64,000 nt of DNA from Mycobacterium shigaense (GCF_002356315.1 NZ_AP018164.1:4526001-4590000); one strand, 5' to 3'; positions 1-8,428 are shown, numbered from the stretch's first letter. Notes: a model not told the origin generated them from the letters alone. Program-made: numbers and translations.

Positions 1-353
1 CGCACCGGAACCGGCCACGATCAAGACCGTCACCAACGGCCCGACCTGGGTGACCGCGCCGAACGCCGCTCCCGCGCCCGACAGGTCGGCAGCACCCAGC
101 TCCCGGAGCAGGATGTTGAGGGTGAAGCTGACCAAGACGGTGAAGGGGATCGCCACCAACAGCGTCGGCACGATCGCGACCCGCGCCACGAACCACGACT
201 GCTCCAGGAATTCGCGGCCCTGAAACGGCCGGCGAAACAGGAACTTCACCGCGTCGGCCGACATGGCGAACAAACCGCCAACCGCCTCCATCGGTTTGGA
301 GCCACGCCCGAACGAGATGCCGGGCGACCAGCGGTCAGCCCCCTCACTCGCCA
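1..353 (-). CDS. YrbE-family Mce ABC transporter permease (partial)
   Basis: Only the first 117 codons lie in the window; the gene runs off at base 1. The protein begins MASEGADRW and soon carries RRPFQGREFLEQSW and then TLNILLRELGAADLSGAG, which I recognise from mycobacterial YrbE/MlaE permeases such as YrbE4A. Family role: the A-type inner-membrane permease of an Mce lipid or sterol importer, working with YrbE-B, six Mce proteins and the MceG ATPase. In known operons yrbE-A comes first, so an mce operon should follow outside the window. The neighbour upstream is a CoA-transferase rather than the hsd4A/fdxD genes that precede mce4 in M. tuberculosis, so I infer a different mce locus. Subtype is not assigned. 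Confidence 0.85.
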
Positions 354-378
354 TGGGCTTCCGATCCTCTCACCGTTA

Positions 379-395
379 CGAGACTGGCAGTCTTG
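379..395. promoter_or_regulatory. Palindrome upstream of the yrbE gene
   Basis: CGAGACTG-g-CAGTCTTG is an 8-1-8 inverted repeat with one mismatch, 26-42 bp before the yrbE start at 353. This is the expected place for an operator controlling an mce operon. No sequence-specific regulator is assigned. The rest of 354-627 shows nothing else I can name. Confidence 0.4.
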
Positions 396-627
396 TTCTG
401 GCGTACCGGCCGCGGTAAATTCGGTTGAGCACAAACGTCGAAATGTCCACCGAGCAGCCGCATCCCGCCATCGGTCGCCGGTGGGACAGCCGCTACCAAC
501 CTCACGCCAATCCTCCGATCCGTCGCGTGAGAAAGCGTCGGGCAATTGTGACTCATGCCACGTCCATGCGGGGCGAAAAACGCATAACCGTTATTGAACG
601 CGGAAACATATCAGGGCGGTCCCGTTC

Positions 628-1833
628 TCAGGTGACGGCGCCGGCCGTCTTGAGTTCGATGATGCGATCCCAATCCAAGCCCAGTTCCAGCAGGATCTCG
701 TCGGTCTGCTCGGCGAATCCTGGTGCGGGTCCGGTATGCGGCGGCGCCACGTCGAATTGGACCGGATTGGAGACGAGTTCGAGTTCGCCTGCCCGCACTA
801 CGTATTCGTTGGCCCTGATCTGCGCGTCGTCGGCCGCCTGCAACGTGTCCTGCACTGGCGCCCACGGGCCGGCCAACGTGGCAAAGCGATCGCTCCACTC
901 GGCTAGCGTGCGGGTCGCGATCACCTTGGTCAAGATCTCCACCGCTGCCGATGTGTTGGCGGTGATCTGCTCGATGGTCGCGAAGCGCGGGTCGTCGGCA
1001 AACTCCGGGAGGTCGACGTGCCGGCAAACGTCCGCCCAGAACTTGGTCGGCTGCATCATCACGAAGGAGATGTACCGGCCATCCGACGTCGTGTACAGCC
1101 CAACCAACGGGTTGTTGGGCGCACCATGCACACCCGGCGGGGGGGCCTCGAGCCGTTGGTTCAGGTGCTTGGTCAACGCGACGGTGTGGCCCATCGACCA
1201 CAGTCCGCTGCCCAGCAGCGACACGTCGACGACGGATGGCTCGCCGGTGCGCTCGCGCTTGAGCAACGCCGCCGCGATGCCTCCGGCGAGGTTGGTTCCC
1301 GAGATGGTGTCGCCGTAGGCCGGTCCGGGCGGCGCGATCATGCCCGGCATTCCCATCGGGGTGATGGTGGCCGCGGTGCCCGCCCGGCACCAGAAGGCGG
1401 TCATGTCGTAGCCGCCCTTGGTTGCTTCTTCACCACGCGGCCCCAGCGCGCTGCCGCGCGCGTAGATGATCGACGGGTTCACCGTGCGGATGTCGTCCAC
1501 GTCGATGCCGAACTTTTGCCGGGCGCCGGGCAGGAAGCTGGTAAGGAATACATCGGACCGGCGGGTCAAGTCGTAGAGCACCTCCTTGCCCTCGGGCACC
1601 GACATGTCCAGGCCGATGCTGCGCTTGCCGCGGTTGGCGTGCTCGATGTTGGGGTTGGGGTCGCCCTCGACGCGCAGCATGCCGGTCTGCCGCAGCCCAC
1701 GCTGCGGGTCTCCGGTCACCGCGTGCTCGACCTTGATCACGTCGGCACCCCATTCGCGCAACACGGCGCCAGCCGACGGGACGAACCCGTACATGGCGAC
1801 CTCCAGCACGCGAATGCCTTCCATTGGCCTCAT
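628..1833 (-). CDS. CaiB/BaiF-type CoA-transferase (class III)
   Basis: 401 residues, the usual length for one class III CoA-transferase subunit. The N-terminus MEGIRVLEVAMYGFVPSAG followed by REWGADVIKVE is the classic family opening. The catalytic aspartate, which forms the aspartyl-CoA intermediate in formyl-CoA transferase, is visible as Asp175 in PAYGDTISG, followed by the GGIAAALLKRERTGE helix. The start is an ATG with a strong AGGAGG seven bases upstream. It would activate a carboxylic acid substrate to its CoA thioester, or racemise 2-methylacyl-CoA; which one cannot be told here. It is divergent from the SDR-ferredoxin-P450 operon across a 405-bp control region, and it probably shares its regulation. 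Confidence 0.9.
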   Translation of the reverse strand: MRPMEGIRVLEVAMYGFVPSAGAVLREWGADVIKVEHAVTGDPQRGLRQTGMLRVEGDPNPNIEHANRGKRSIGLDMSVPEGKEVLYDLTRRSDVFLTSFLPGARQKFGIDVDDIRTVNPSIIYARGSALGPRGEEATKGGYDMTAFWCRAGTAATITPMGMPGMIAPPGPAYGDTISGTNLAGGIAAALLKRERTGEPSVVDVSLLGSGLWSMGHTVALTKHLNQRLEAPPPGVHGAPNNPLVGLYTTSDGRYISFVMMQPTKFWADVCRHVDLPEFADDPRFATIEQITANTSAAVEILTKVIATRTLAEWSDRFATLAGPWAPVQDTLQAADDAQIRANEYVVRAGELELVSNPVQFDVAPPHTGPAPGFAEQTDEILLELGLDWDRIIELKTAGAVT

Positions 1834-1943
1834 GCGTCACCTCCTACGACTGTGACGGCGAAGGTCTTCCGTGTCGGGAAGTCGGACGCGGTATCCGAGG
1901 TGATCGACACCGTGTCCAGCGCTGGCATAATTTCTCCCTGGAG

Positions 1944-1959
1944 TGTGATGTCGATCACA
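1944..1959. promoter_or_regulatory. CRP (Cmr/Rv3676-type) binding site candidate
   Basis: TGTGATGTCGATCACA matches the CRP consensus TGTGA-N6-TCACA at all ten fixed positions. Mycobacterial CRP homologues bind this motif. It lies about 110 bp upstream of the CoA-transferase and 280 bp upstream of the SDR. Binding is inferred. Confidence 0.6.
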
Positions 1960-1987
1960 ACTGACACGCCGGGGTGGCGGCAGTCAC

Positions 1988-2002
1988 GAAAATTTCATTC
2001 TC
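1988..2002. promoter_or_regulatory. GAGAAT-N3-ATTCTC operator, one mismatch
   Basis: GAAAAT-TTC-ATTCTC differs by one base from the palindrome repeated upstream of several other operons of this window. It stands in the shared promoter region of the CoA-transferase and the SDR-ferredoxin-P450 operon. Confidence 0.5.
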
Positions 2003-2238
2003 TTCACGGGCGAATCTTACATTCGTCCATCGAGAATTCAAGAAAGTCTCAGGATGACGGCGTGCTGATGGTCGGCTGTGCAACTGCTCAGATTCCTCTT
2101 CTTATTGCAGCTCGTGGCAGGCCAGATGGGGTTTTGCGGCAATGTTGCACGCCGCTTCGCCGTGAGAGTAGGGTTCTCATAATTGCAAGGGAGATTCTTT
2201 GTGACAGAGACGGCCACAATTGCCGCAGGGACTTGGAC

Positions 2239-2949
2239 ATGAAGACCGCAGTGGTCACCGGCGGTGGCTCGGGCATCGGCCTGGCCGTGGCGAACCGGCT
2301 GCGCGCCGACGGTCTGGACGTTGCCACGATTGACCTGCGCCCCTCAGACGGGCCCGCCACCGACCTCTCCTTCACCGCGGACGTCACCGACCGGCCGCAA
2401 GTGGACACCGCGCTCTCGGCGATCCGCTCCCAACTGGGCCCGGTGAGCGTCCTGGTCAATGCCGCGGGATTGGACGGGTTCAAGCGCTTCGCCAACATCA
2501 GCTTCGAAGATTGGCTGCGAGTCATCGACGTCAATCTGCATGGCGTCTTTCACACGACTCAGGCGGTGCTGCCCGACATGGTCGAGGCCGGGTGGGGACG
2601 GATCGTCAACATCTCGTCATCGAGCACGCATTCCGGCGCTCCCTATATGTCGCACTACGTCGCGGCCAAGTCGGCGGTGAACGGGCTCACCAAGTCGTTG
2701 GCTCTCGAATACGGGCCCAGTGGGATCACCGTCAACGCCGTCCCGCCCGGCTTCATCGACACCCCGATGCTGCGCAGCGCCGAGCAACGGGGTGTCCTCG
2801 GCGACATCGACGAGACCATCGCCCGCACGCCGGTGCGCCGGATCGGCAAGCCCGAAGACATCGCGGCCGCGTGCGCGTTCCTGGTGTCCGAAGAGGCCGG
2901 CTACATCACCGGCCAGATCTTGGGCGTTAACGGCGGCCGGAACACCTGA
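2239..2949 (+). CDS. Short-chain dehydrogenase/reductase
   Basis: 236 residues, a classical SDR. The nucleotide-binding glycine motif VTGGGSGIG is at residues 6-14, the NAG-type motif appears as NAAG, and the catalytic Tyr-Lys pair is in YVAAK, with Ser in ISSSSTHSG before it. The reading frame is open far upstream, but similarity begins at MKTAVVTGG and an ATG stands there, so I place the start at 2239; the upstream part is antisense to the CoA-transferase. It is followed 60 bp later by a ferredoxin and a P450, so it likely oxidises the alcohol made by that P450 or a beta-hydroxyacyl-CoA. The substrate is unknown. Confidence 0.88.
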   Translation: MKTAVVTGGGSGIGLAVANRLRADGLDVATIDLRPSDGPATDLSFTADVTDRPQVDTALSAIRSQLGPVSVLVNAAGLDGFKRFANISFEDWLRVIDVNLHGVFHTTQAVLPDMVEAGWGRIVNISSSSTHSGAPYMSHYVAAKSAVNGLTKSLALEYGPSGITVNAVPPGFIDTPMLRSAEQRGVLGDIDETIARTPVRRIGKPEDIAAACAFLVSEEAGYITGQILGVNGGRNT

Positions 2950-3009
2950 GCGACGCCGCCGCCGGAATTACCGTGACGAAGCCACACCGCAGCCCCAGAA
3001 GGAGACGTC

Positions 3010-3210
3010 GTGAAGGTCTGGGTTGATCCAGAACGCTGTCAGGGGCACACCCTGTGCGCGATGATCGCGCCGGATTCGTTCCAACTCAGCGACATTGACG
3101 GCAGCTCGTCGGCGGTCAACGAGGTGGTTCCCGCCGACCAGGAAGACCAGGTTCGCGAGGCGGCGCATTCCTGCCCGGAGCAGGCGATCAAGATCACCGA
3201 CGGAACGTGA
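3010..3210 (+). CDS. 3Fe-4S ferredoxin, P450 electron donor
   Basis: 66 residues, GTG start preceded by AGAAGGAGA. The cluster motif is C-Q-G-H-T-L-C near the N-terminus and a distal CPEQAIKI, i.e. CxxHxxC...CP with only three cluster cysteines, as in mycobacterial ferredoxins that serve P450s. The stop codon overlaps the first possible start of the next gene, a P450, so the two are translationally coupled and this is very probably its redox partner. The histidine variant at the fourth motif position is the common one. Confidence 0.9.
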   Translation: MKVWVDPERCQGHTLCAMIAPDSFQLSDIDGSSSAVNEVVPADQEDQVREAAHSCPEQAIKITDGT

Positions 3211-3224
3211 AGGGAGACAACACG

Positions 3225-4586
3225 TTGAGTGTCGACGACGGCGTGAGCGACAGCGACCACAAGCCGCTGTACCACTTCGACCGGAATGCCCCGGAGTATC
3301 GGTCGAAGTTCGAGCAGATCACCGAGGAGATGCACGCCAGGTGCCCGATGGCGTGGACGGAGACCTACGGCGGGCATTGGGTCGCGGCCGGCAGTAACGA
3401 GGTGTTCGAGCTCGCCCGCTGCCCCGCCGTCTCCAACGACCACGACATCAACAACGAACGCCGCGGCTACAAGGGCATCTCCATCCCGACGGCCAGCCGC
3501 GTCGCGGCGGTGCGCGGCGGCATCCTCGAGATGGACGAGCCCGACCATCGCATCTACCGAAACGTGCTGAATCCGTATCTTTCGCCCGCTGCGGTCAGGC
3601 GCTGGGAGCCGTTCATCCACGACATCACGCGCGCCTGCCTTGACGAGAAGATCGAAGGCGGCAGTATCGACTTCGTCGACGACCTGGCGAACGTGGTGCC
3701 CGCCGTGCTGACGCTGGCGATGCTCGGCATTCCCCTGAAGAAGTGGGCCCTCTACAGCGAACCCGTGCACGCGGCCGTCTACACCCCCGAACACTCCCCC
3801 GACATCGAGCGGGTCACCGCGATGCACCGCGAGATGGGGCTCGACATGGTCAACAACATGCTCGAGGTCCGCGAGAATCCGCGGCCGGGAATCATCAACG
3901 GCCTGTTGCAGATGCGCATCGACGGCGAGCCGGCGCCGGACCTGGAAATTCTCGGAAACCTCGGCCTGGTCATCGGTGGCGGCTTCGACACCACCACGGC
4001 ACTGACCGCCCACGCACTGGAATGGCTCTCGGAGCATCCCGACGAGCGCGAGCGGCTGTCCAAGGAACGTGACAGCCTGCTCGACCCGGCGACCGAGGAG
4101 TTCCTGCGCTACTTCACCCCCGCGCCCGGCGACGGCCGCACCTTCTCCGACGATGTCGAGCTAGACGGCCACCACTTCAAAGAGGGTGAGCGGCTCTGGA
4201 TCTCGTGGGCGATGGCCAATCGCGATCCCGCGCTGTTCGCCGAGCCGGACACGGTCGTGCTCGACCGTAAAGGCAACCGGCACTTCAGCTTCGGTCTCGG
4301 CTTACACCGATGCAAGGGATCCAATGTGGCGCGCACCGTGTTCAAGTCCATGGTGACGGCGGTCCTCGACCGGATGCCGGACTACCGTTGCGATCTTGAA
4401 GGCACAGTCCACTACGAGACCATCGGCGTCATCCAGGGCATGCGCAACCTGCCGGCCACCTTTACCCCCGGAACCAAGATCGGCGCCGGCCTCGACGAAA
4501 CGCTCGAGAAGTTGCAACGCATCTGTGATGAGCAACAACTCGCCCTGCCGGTCACCGAGCGCACCGAAGTCGCGGTCATCGACTGA
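3225..4586 (+). CDS. Cytochrome P450
   Basis: 453 residues if translation starts at TTG 3225, which has AAGGGAG ten bases upstream; a GTG at 3207 overlapping the ferredoxin stop is the alternative. The heme loop is FSFGLGLHRCKG, matching FGxGxHxCxG; the I-helix stretch is GGGFDTTTALTAHAL, where Gly/Phe-Asp-Thr-Thr replaces the common AGxxT; ExxR is in EEFLRYF. A soluble bacterial class I P450 receiving electrons from the preceding ferredoxin. I do not assign a CYP family. Hydroxylation substrate unknown; neighbours (SDR, CoA-transferase, FadE) suggest a lipid-like or alicyclic acid. Confidence 0.92.
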   Translation: MSVDDGVSDSDHKPLYHFDRNAPEYRSKFEQITEEMHARCPMAWTETYGGHWVAAGSNEVFELARCPAVSNDHDINNERRGYKGISIPTASRVAAVRGGILEMDEPDHRIYRNVLNPYLSPAAVRRWEPFIHDITRACLDEKIEGGSIDFVDDLANVVPAVLTLAMLGIPLKKWALYSEPVHAAVYTPEHSPDIERVTAMHREMGLDMVNNMLEVRENPRPGIINGLLQMRIDGEPAPDLEILGNLGLVIGGGFDTTTALTAHALEWLSEHPDERERLSKERDSLLDPATEEFLRYFTPAPGDGRTFSDDVELDGHHFKEGERLWISWAMANRDPALFAEPDTVVLDRKGNRHFSFGLGLHRCKGSNVARTVFKSMVTAVLDRMPDYRCDLEGTVHYETIGVIQGMRNLPATFTPGTKIGAGLDETLEKLQRICDEQQLALPVTERTEVAVID

Positions 4587-4652
4587 CTTTCGCCGTCGAA
4601 CGTCGGATCGTCGTGGCTCCCGTGACAACCCCACGTTCGCGAAGGGACGGGT

Positions 4653-5828
4653 CTAGCCGCGCGGTAGGCCAAGCACGCGCTGGGCGATGATGTTGCGCTG
4701 AATTTCCGATGTGCCGCCGGCGATAGTGCCGGAAAAGCTTCGGGCATAACGCTCGAACCAGCTGGCGAAATAGTGGTCGAGGTTCATGTGCGCGTACGGC
4801 CCCGTCTGCCCCGGGTGGGTGAGCCCGTCGGCCCCGGCGGCGGTGAACGCCAGATCCATTCCGCGCAACTCCGCTTCCGAGCCGAGCAGCTTCAGTACCG
4901 AGATTGCGGCCACGTCGTCCTCGCCGCGAGCGGCGCGGGCCAGCGCCGCCGAGCCCAGCAGACGCAGCGCCTGTTGGTCCATGATCGTCGAGGCATACGC
5001 GTCGCGCTCGACCTCGGTGCCGGGACGGAAGTCGGCGATCATGTTCTCGAGGCGGTCGGCGAAGCCCAGCCACATCATGGTGCGTTCGTGGCCCAGCGAG
5101 CCGTTGGCCACCGACCAGCCCTGGTTGAGTTCGCCGACCAGATTCTCCACGGGCACCCGCACATCGGTGAAAAACACCTCGTTGAAGTCCAAGTCGTCGA
5201 TCGAGCACACCGACGCAAATGGCCGGCGCACGACGCCCGGGGTGTCGGTGTGGATCACCAAGACGCTGATTCCCTTGTGTTTGGGCGCATCTGGATCCGT
5301 CCGCACGAAGGTCAGCAGGACATCCGCGTCGTGCGCGCCGGAGGTCCACACCTTCTGCCCATTGACCACGAAGTGGTCCCCGTCGAACACCGCGCGGGTG
5401 CGCAGCGACGCCAGGTCGGAACCGGCGCTGGGCTCGCTCATCCCCAGCGACGCGGTGATCTCGGCGCGCAGGATGGGCACCGCCCAGCGTTTCTTCTGCT
5501 CATCGCTACCGAACGACAATAGCGATGCCCCAACGATATTCACACCCTGCGGGTTGAAGCTGTGATAGATCCGACGGCGGCTGAGCTCCTGCAGGTAGAC
5601 GAACTGCTGCAACACCGTCGCGTTGCGCCCACCGAACTCCGGAGGCTGGCTGGGCAGCAGCCAGCCGTTGTCGAACAGCAGGCGCTGCCAGCGGCGGGCC
5701 CAGTCCGGCATGTGCGAAACCGACTTTGGGCGCTGAAGGGTTTCGCTTGCGGGAGGCAGATTTTCGTCGAGGAATGCGGCGAACTCCGCCCGGAACGCCT
5801 CGACGTCGGCATCAAAAGTCAGCTGCAC
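4653..5828 (-). CDS. Acyl-CoA dehydrogenase, large subunit type
   Basis: 391 residues from GTG 5828, which has AGAGGA 5 bases upstream and begins VQLTFDADVEAFRAEF; a related gene at 38503 begins with nearly the same residues, supporting this start. Typical ACAD signatures are present: ASLGMSEPSAGSDLASL (FAD/substrate region), VNGQKVWTSGAHDADV, and the C-terminal GGTSEIQRNIIAQRVLG. It overlaps the upstream FadE by 17 nt. Steroid and cholesterol side-chain ACADs of actinobacteria are often heteromers of two unlike FadE proteins encoded side by side; this pair has that arrangement, so I infer a heteromer. Function: alpha,beta-desaturation of an acyl-CoA. Confidence 0.92.
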   Translation of the reverse strand: MQLTFDADVEAFRAEFAAFLDENLPPASETLQRPKSVSHMPDWARRWQRLLFDNGWLLPSQPPEFGGRNATVLQQFVYLQELSRRRIYHSFNPQGVNIVGASLLSFGSDEQKKRWAVPILRAEITASLGMSEPSAGSDLASLRTRAVFDGDHFVVNGQKVWTSGAHDADVLLTFVRTDPDAPKHKGISVLVIHTDTPGVVRRPFASVCSIDDLDFNEVFFTDVRVPVENLVGELNQGWSVANGSLGHERTMMWLGFADRLENMIADFRPGTEVERDAYASTIMDQQALRLLGSAALARAARGEDDVAAISVLKLLGSEAELRGMDLAFTAAGADGLTHPGQTGPYAHMNLDHYFASWFERYARSFSGTIAGGTSEIQRNIIAQRVLGLPRG

Positions 5829-6810
5829 GGTATTCCTCTGCGATCCGCGCGCGATGCTCTGCCGCACCACCTAACAGGAGTTCACCCGCCTTGGCCCGCT
5901 TGAGCGCGAATTGCAGGTCGTTCTCCCACGTGAAGCCCATCGCGCCGTGCAGCTGCAGGCCATGCTTGAACACCAGCGATTGGCATTCTCCCGCAGACGC
6001 TTTGGCCATCGCGGCCGCCAGCCGGCGGCGGGGATCGTCGGCGGCAATCGTCAGCGCGGCGAAGTAGGCGAGCGCGCGGGCACGCTCCACCGCGACGTGC
6101 ATGTCGGCGGCCTTGTGCTGGACGGCCTGGAACGAGCCGATTGCCACGCCGAATTGCTGGCGGCTTTTCACGTGCTCCAGCACGAGATCGAGGATGCGCT
6201 GGCAGGCGCCGACCATCGAGATCGCCATACCCGTCAGGGCCACGTGGTGCGCCCGCTCGGCGTCGACCGTCACCCGCTCGGTGTCGGGCACCCGCACCTC
6301 AGCGAAGGACAAGTCGGCAACGTGCAGCACCGGGTCGAACACCGACGAGCGCCGGGCCGACACCTGGCTGGAGGCGACAAGAAACACTCCGGCATCGGTC
6401 ACCACCGCCAACCGGTCCGCGCGATCGCCGTCCAGCACGTGGCGCGCGGTGCCGTCGCGCACCCAACCGTCGGCATCGCGGTGCGCAACCACGCCATGGT
6501 GGACCGCGGTGCCCGACTCGTGCGGATCGAAGTGGTCGGCGGCCAACGGCGCGAACTGACTCATCGTCGCCAGAAACGGCGTGGGATCGGTTGCGCGGCC
6601 TAGCTCTTCGAGCACGATCGCCAGCTCCACCGCGCTCTCCGGATCGCTCAGCTCGGTCCAGCCCTGGTCTACATACGACTTCCACAGCGGGCTCGGATCG
6701 ACACCCTCTTCGGCCACGCTGCGCACCAACGAGGCGGGGCACTGCTTCGCGACGGCGTCACGCACCGTGCTCTGCCACAGTCGCTGATCAGCATCGAACT
6801 CCAACAGCAT
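5812..6810 (-). CDS. Acyl-CoA dehydrogenase, small subunit type
   Basis: 332 residues, shorter than standard ACADs, with a weakly conserved N-terminal half and a clear C-terminal ACAD domain (QRILDLVLEHVKSRQQFG, then QLHGAMGFTWENDLQ). This is the pattern of the partner subunit in heteromeric actinobacterial acyl-CoA dehydrogenases. ATG start with AGGAGG upstream. First gene of a two-gene leftward operon with the FadE at 4653; a perfect GAGAAT-type palindrome lies 30-48 bp upstream, so it probably responds to the same regulator as the other operons carrying that site. Confidence 0.88.
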   Translation of the reverse strand: MLLEFDADQRLWQSTVRDAVAKQCPASLVRSVAEEGVDPSPLWKSYVDQGWTELSDPESAVELAIVLEELGRATDPTPFLATMSQFAPLAADHFDPHESGTAVHHGVVAHRDADGWVRDGTARHVLDGDRADRLAVVTDAGVFLVASSQVSARRSSVFDPVLHVADLSFAEVRVPDTERVTVDAERAHHVALTGMAISMVGACQRILDLVLEHVKSRQQFGVAIGSFQAVQHKAADMHVAVERARALAYFAALTIAADDPRRRLAAAMAKASAGECQSLVFKHGLQLHGAMGFTWENDLQFALKRAKAGELLLGGAAEHRARIAEEYRAADF

Positions 6811-6839
6811 CGGGGCCGCCTCCTGTCGTCAACGCCATG

Positions 6840-6858
6840 GTGAGAATATCATTCTCAC
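6840..6858. promoter_or_regulatory. GAGAAT-N3-ATTCTC operator, perfect
   Basis: GTGAGAAT-ATC-ATTCTCAC is a perfect 8-3-8 palindrome, 30-48 bp before the ATG of the FadE pair. It is one of the best copies of the palindrome that recurs through the window. Confidence 0.65.
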
Positions 6859-6935
6859 TCCCGGAAGTAGTAATCTCGGTTTCCGCGTATGACGTATCGA
6901 TCGGCCATCGCCCGGCCTCATGATCAGGGCGCGGT

Positions 6936-7157
6936 TTGCCTGCGCCCGGTGCCGCTCTGTCAGCGGCGGCGTCGGGGTATCTCGACGAAGTCAGGCCCCT
7001 CGGCGTGCGGGTCGAGGTGGCCGAGACGATCGGCCGGCTTTGGGAGGCCGCAGCGCGCGACCAGGGCGCGGACTCGGACTTCAGGACGGTGATCAGACCT
7101 TTCGAGAATGCCGCCGGCGTCACTGTGGGCCAGGCGAATTCACCGTCGTCGGCCTAA
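6936..7157 (+). pseudogene. 3' remnant of a 6PGDH/HIBADH-type NAD-binding dehydrogenase
   Basis: About 73 codons without a proper start (TTG only, no ribosome binding site). The reading GYLDEV...LGVRVEV, then RLWEAAARDQGADSDF and TVIRPFENAAGV is what I know from the extreme C-terminus of NAD(P)-dependent beta-hydroxyacid dehydrogenases. The Rossmann domain and most of the helical domain are absent, so I read it as the tail of a deleted gene. Its end overlaps the PAQR gene stop by 4 nt. It is not a copy of either intact paralogue at 20384 or 21196. Confidence 0.55.
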
Positions 7158-7870
7158 AAGACCGCGTACCACATCGCGACGTATTGGCACAGGGCCGCGA
7201 CCGCGGTGCAGGCGTGGAACAGTTCGTGGTAGCCGAATGTCTGCGGCCACGGGTCGGGCCGGCGCAGGCCGTAGACCACCGCACCGATGCTGTACAACGC
7301 TCCACCGACCGCCAACAGCACCGTCGCGGCCACCCCGGCGTTGTGCAGGATCAGCGGGGTGTACCAGATCGCCACCCAACCCAGCAGCAGGTAGAGCGCA
7401 ACCCCGAGCCACCGCGGTGCCGACGGCCAAAACAGCGTCAGCAAGATTCCGGCCACCGCACCACCCCACACGATCGACAGCACCACGTGTCCCGTCGTGC
7501 GCGGCATGTCAAGCCTGGCGAACGGTGTATAACTGCCGGCGATGAACACGAAGATCATCGAGTGGTCCAGCCGCCGCATCCACTTTCGGGCGATCGGCGA
7601 CTCCCAGTGGACGCGGTGGTAGATGGCGCTCACACCGAACATCGCCACTATCGCCAGGGTGTAGGTCAAAGTCGAGTGGCCGGCCCGCTTCGACGCAAGC
7701 GACCACGACACCACCACCAGGGCCGAACCCGCGAAGAAAGCTGCGATCGCGCAGTAGAAGTGGATCCAACCTCGCAACCGCGGCCGGGTCAGGATGTTCG
7801 CGGGTTCCTCGGCACGCGGGGCCTCGCGCACCGTGTCGGTCCGAGAGACCGTTTTGGATTGTTTGCTCAT
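7154..7870 (-). CDS. Hemolysin III / PAQR-family membrane protein
   Basis: 238 residues from ATG 7870, preceded by GGGAGGGGATA. After a cytoplasmic arm the protein shows about seven hydrophobic segments and the PAQR/TrhA hallmarks: FGVSAIYHRVHW (SxxxH), RRLDHSMIFVFIAGSYTPFA, and a C-terminal GYHELFHACTAVAAL with two histidines that would bind metal. M. tuberculosis has a homologue of this family (hemolysin III-like). Role uncertain: membrane energetics or lipid homeostasis has been proposed for the bacterial members. It appears unrelated to the catabolic genes and stands alone on the minus strand. Confidence 0.9.
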   Translation of the reverse strand: MSKQSKTVSRTDTVREAPRAEEPANILTRPRLRGWIHFYCAIAAFFAGSALVVVSWSLASKRAGHSTLTYTLAIVAMFGVSAIYHRVHWESPIARKWMRRLDHSMIFVFIAGSYTPFARLDMPRTTGHVVLSIVWGGAVAGILLTLFWPSAPRWLGVALYLLLGWVAIWYTPLILHNAGVAATVLLAVGGALYSIGAVVYGLRRPDPWPQTFGYHELFHACTAVAALCQYVAMWYAVF

Positions 7871-7970
7871 TATCCCCTCCCTCGCCACTGTGTTGCTGCC
7901 AGGCCTATCCCCCGAGGCGAGCTGCTCTTCAGATTGTCCCGCCGCACCTTGGCTGACGGCTGTGCCGCAG

Positions 7971-8336
7971 CTATGAATCGGCTTTGCCGCACGCCGATGT
8001 GCTGGGCAAATCACCGAATGTCGTTGTGTGGAAGCAACTTCGCGGCTGCCGCGGCTCAGCCTCCACGTCGATCACGGTGGGCCAATCCGGCTGCGGAGAG
8101 ATCTCGACGACGTCCTCGTCCGGCTGACCAAAGCCGCTGACCAGCAACGCATGACAGTTGTCGGCGCCGTCCCGATGACGCGCGTAGACGTAGTTGCCCG
8201 AGATGCGCCGGTCGATGTGGGCGGGCGCCACATACAGCGCCGCGTTCTCCAGCCAGCCCAGCGCGGAGTCGCCGAGAAGGACCGGCATCTCACCGGGCAG
8301 GCCGGCGAGCACCCGGCGCAGCTGCTCAACATCCAT
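7971..8336 (-). CDS. Conserved hypothetical protein
   Basis: 121 residues, ATG start with GGGGTTGG upstream. Soluble, acidic, with MDVEQLRRVLAGLPGEMPV at the N-terminus and HALLVSGFGQPDEDVVEI in the middle. No catalytic motif or membrane segment is seen, and I do not recognise a named family. The last 30 residues are low in conservation features. It ends 100 bp upstream of the PAQR start, same strand. Confidence 0.55.
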   Translation of the reverse strand: MDVEQLRRVLAGLPGEMPVLLGDSALGWLENAALYVAPAHIDRRISGNYVYARHRDGADNCHALLVSGFGQPDEDVVEISPQPDWPTVIDVEAEPRQPRSCFHTTTFGDLPSTSACGKADS

Positions 8337-8403
8337 CGGCTAGCCAACCCCTTTCGTACCTAACGATTCACAACGACCTGGGAGAGCCAGGCTAGGAAAG
8401 AAT

Positions 8404-8422
8404 CGCTGAGAATCCACTGAGA
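8404..8422. promoter_or_regulatory. 11-bp-period direct repeat before the histidine kinase
   Basis: CGCTGAGA-atc-CACTGAGA: two near-identical 8-mers spaced one helical turn, ending 6 bp before the kinase GTG. The same repeat, exact, stands before the COG4705-like gene (11668-11686). OmpR-class response regulators bind such tandem repeats, so this may be the target of the adjacent regulator. Confidence 0.45.
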
Positions 8423-8428
8423 AGGTCT

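Larger units (their letters stand above)
1834..2238. other. Divergent intergenic control region
   Basis: 405 bp between the CoA-transferase (leftward) and the SDR operon (rightward). No credible gene is present, although one rightward frame is open through it. It holds a perfect CRP-type palindrome (1944-1959), a GAGAAT-type operator variant (1988-2002), and next to it CGAAT-CTTAC-ATTCG (2011-2025), a small inverted repeat. Confidence 0.6.

Noticed and set aside
425..1318. Rightward open frame of nearly 300 codons
   Set aside because: Antisense to the CoA-transferase, no recognisable product, no ribosome binding site; typical high-GC shadow.
1018..2238. Open frame that extends the SDR gene far upstream to 1018
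   Set aside because: It is antisense to the CoA-transferase and then crosses the intergenic control region; SDR similarity starts at the ATG 2239.
6840..6858. Reading the GAGAAT palindromes as Fur/Zur boxes
   Set aside because: Fur and Zur boxes are 7-1-7 with TGATAAT or TGAAAAT-type halves; these are 6-3-6 to 9-3-9 with GAGAAT and stand before catabolic genes, not metal uptake genes.
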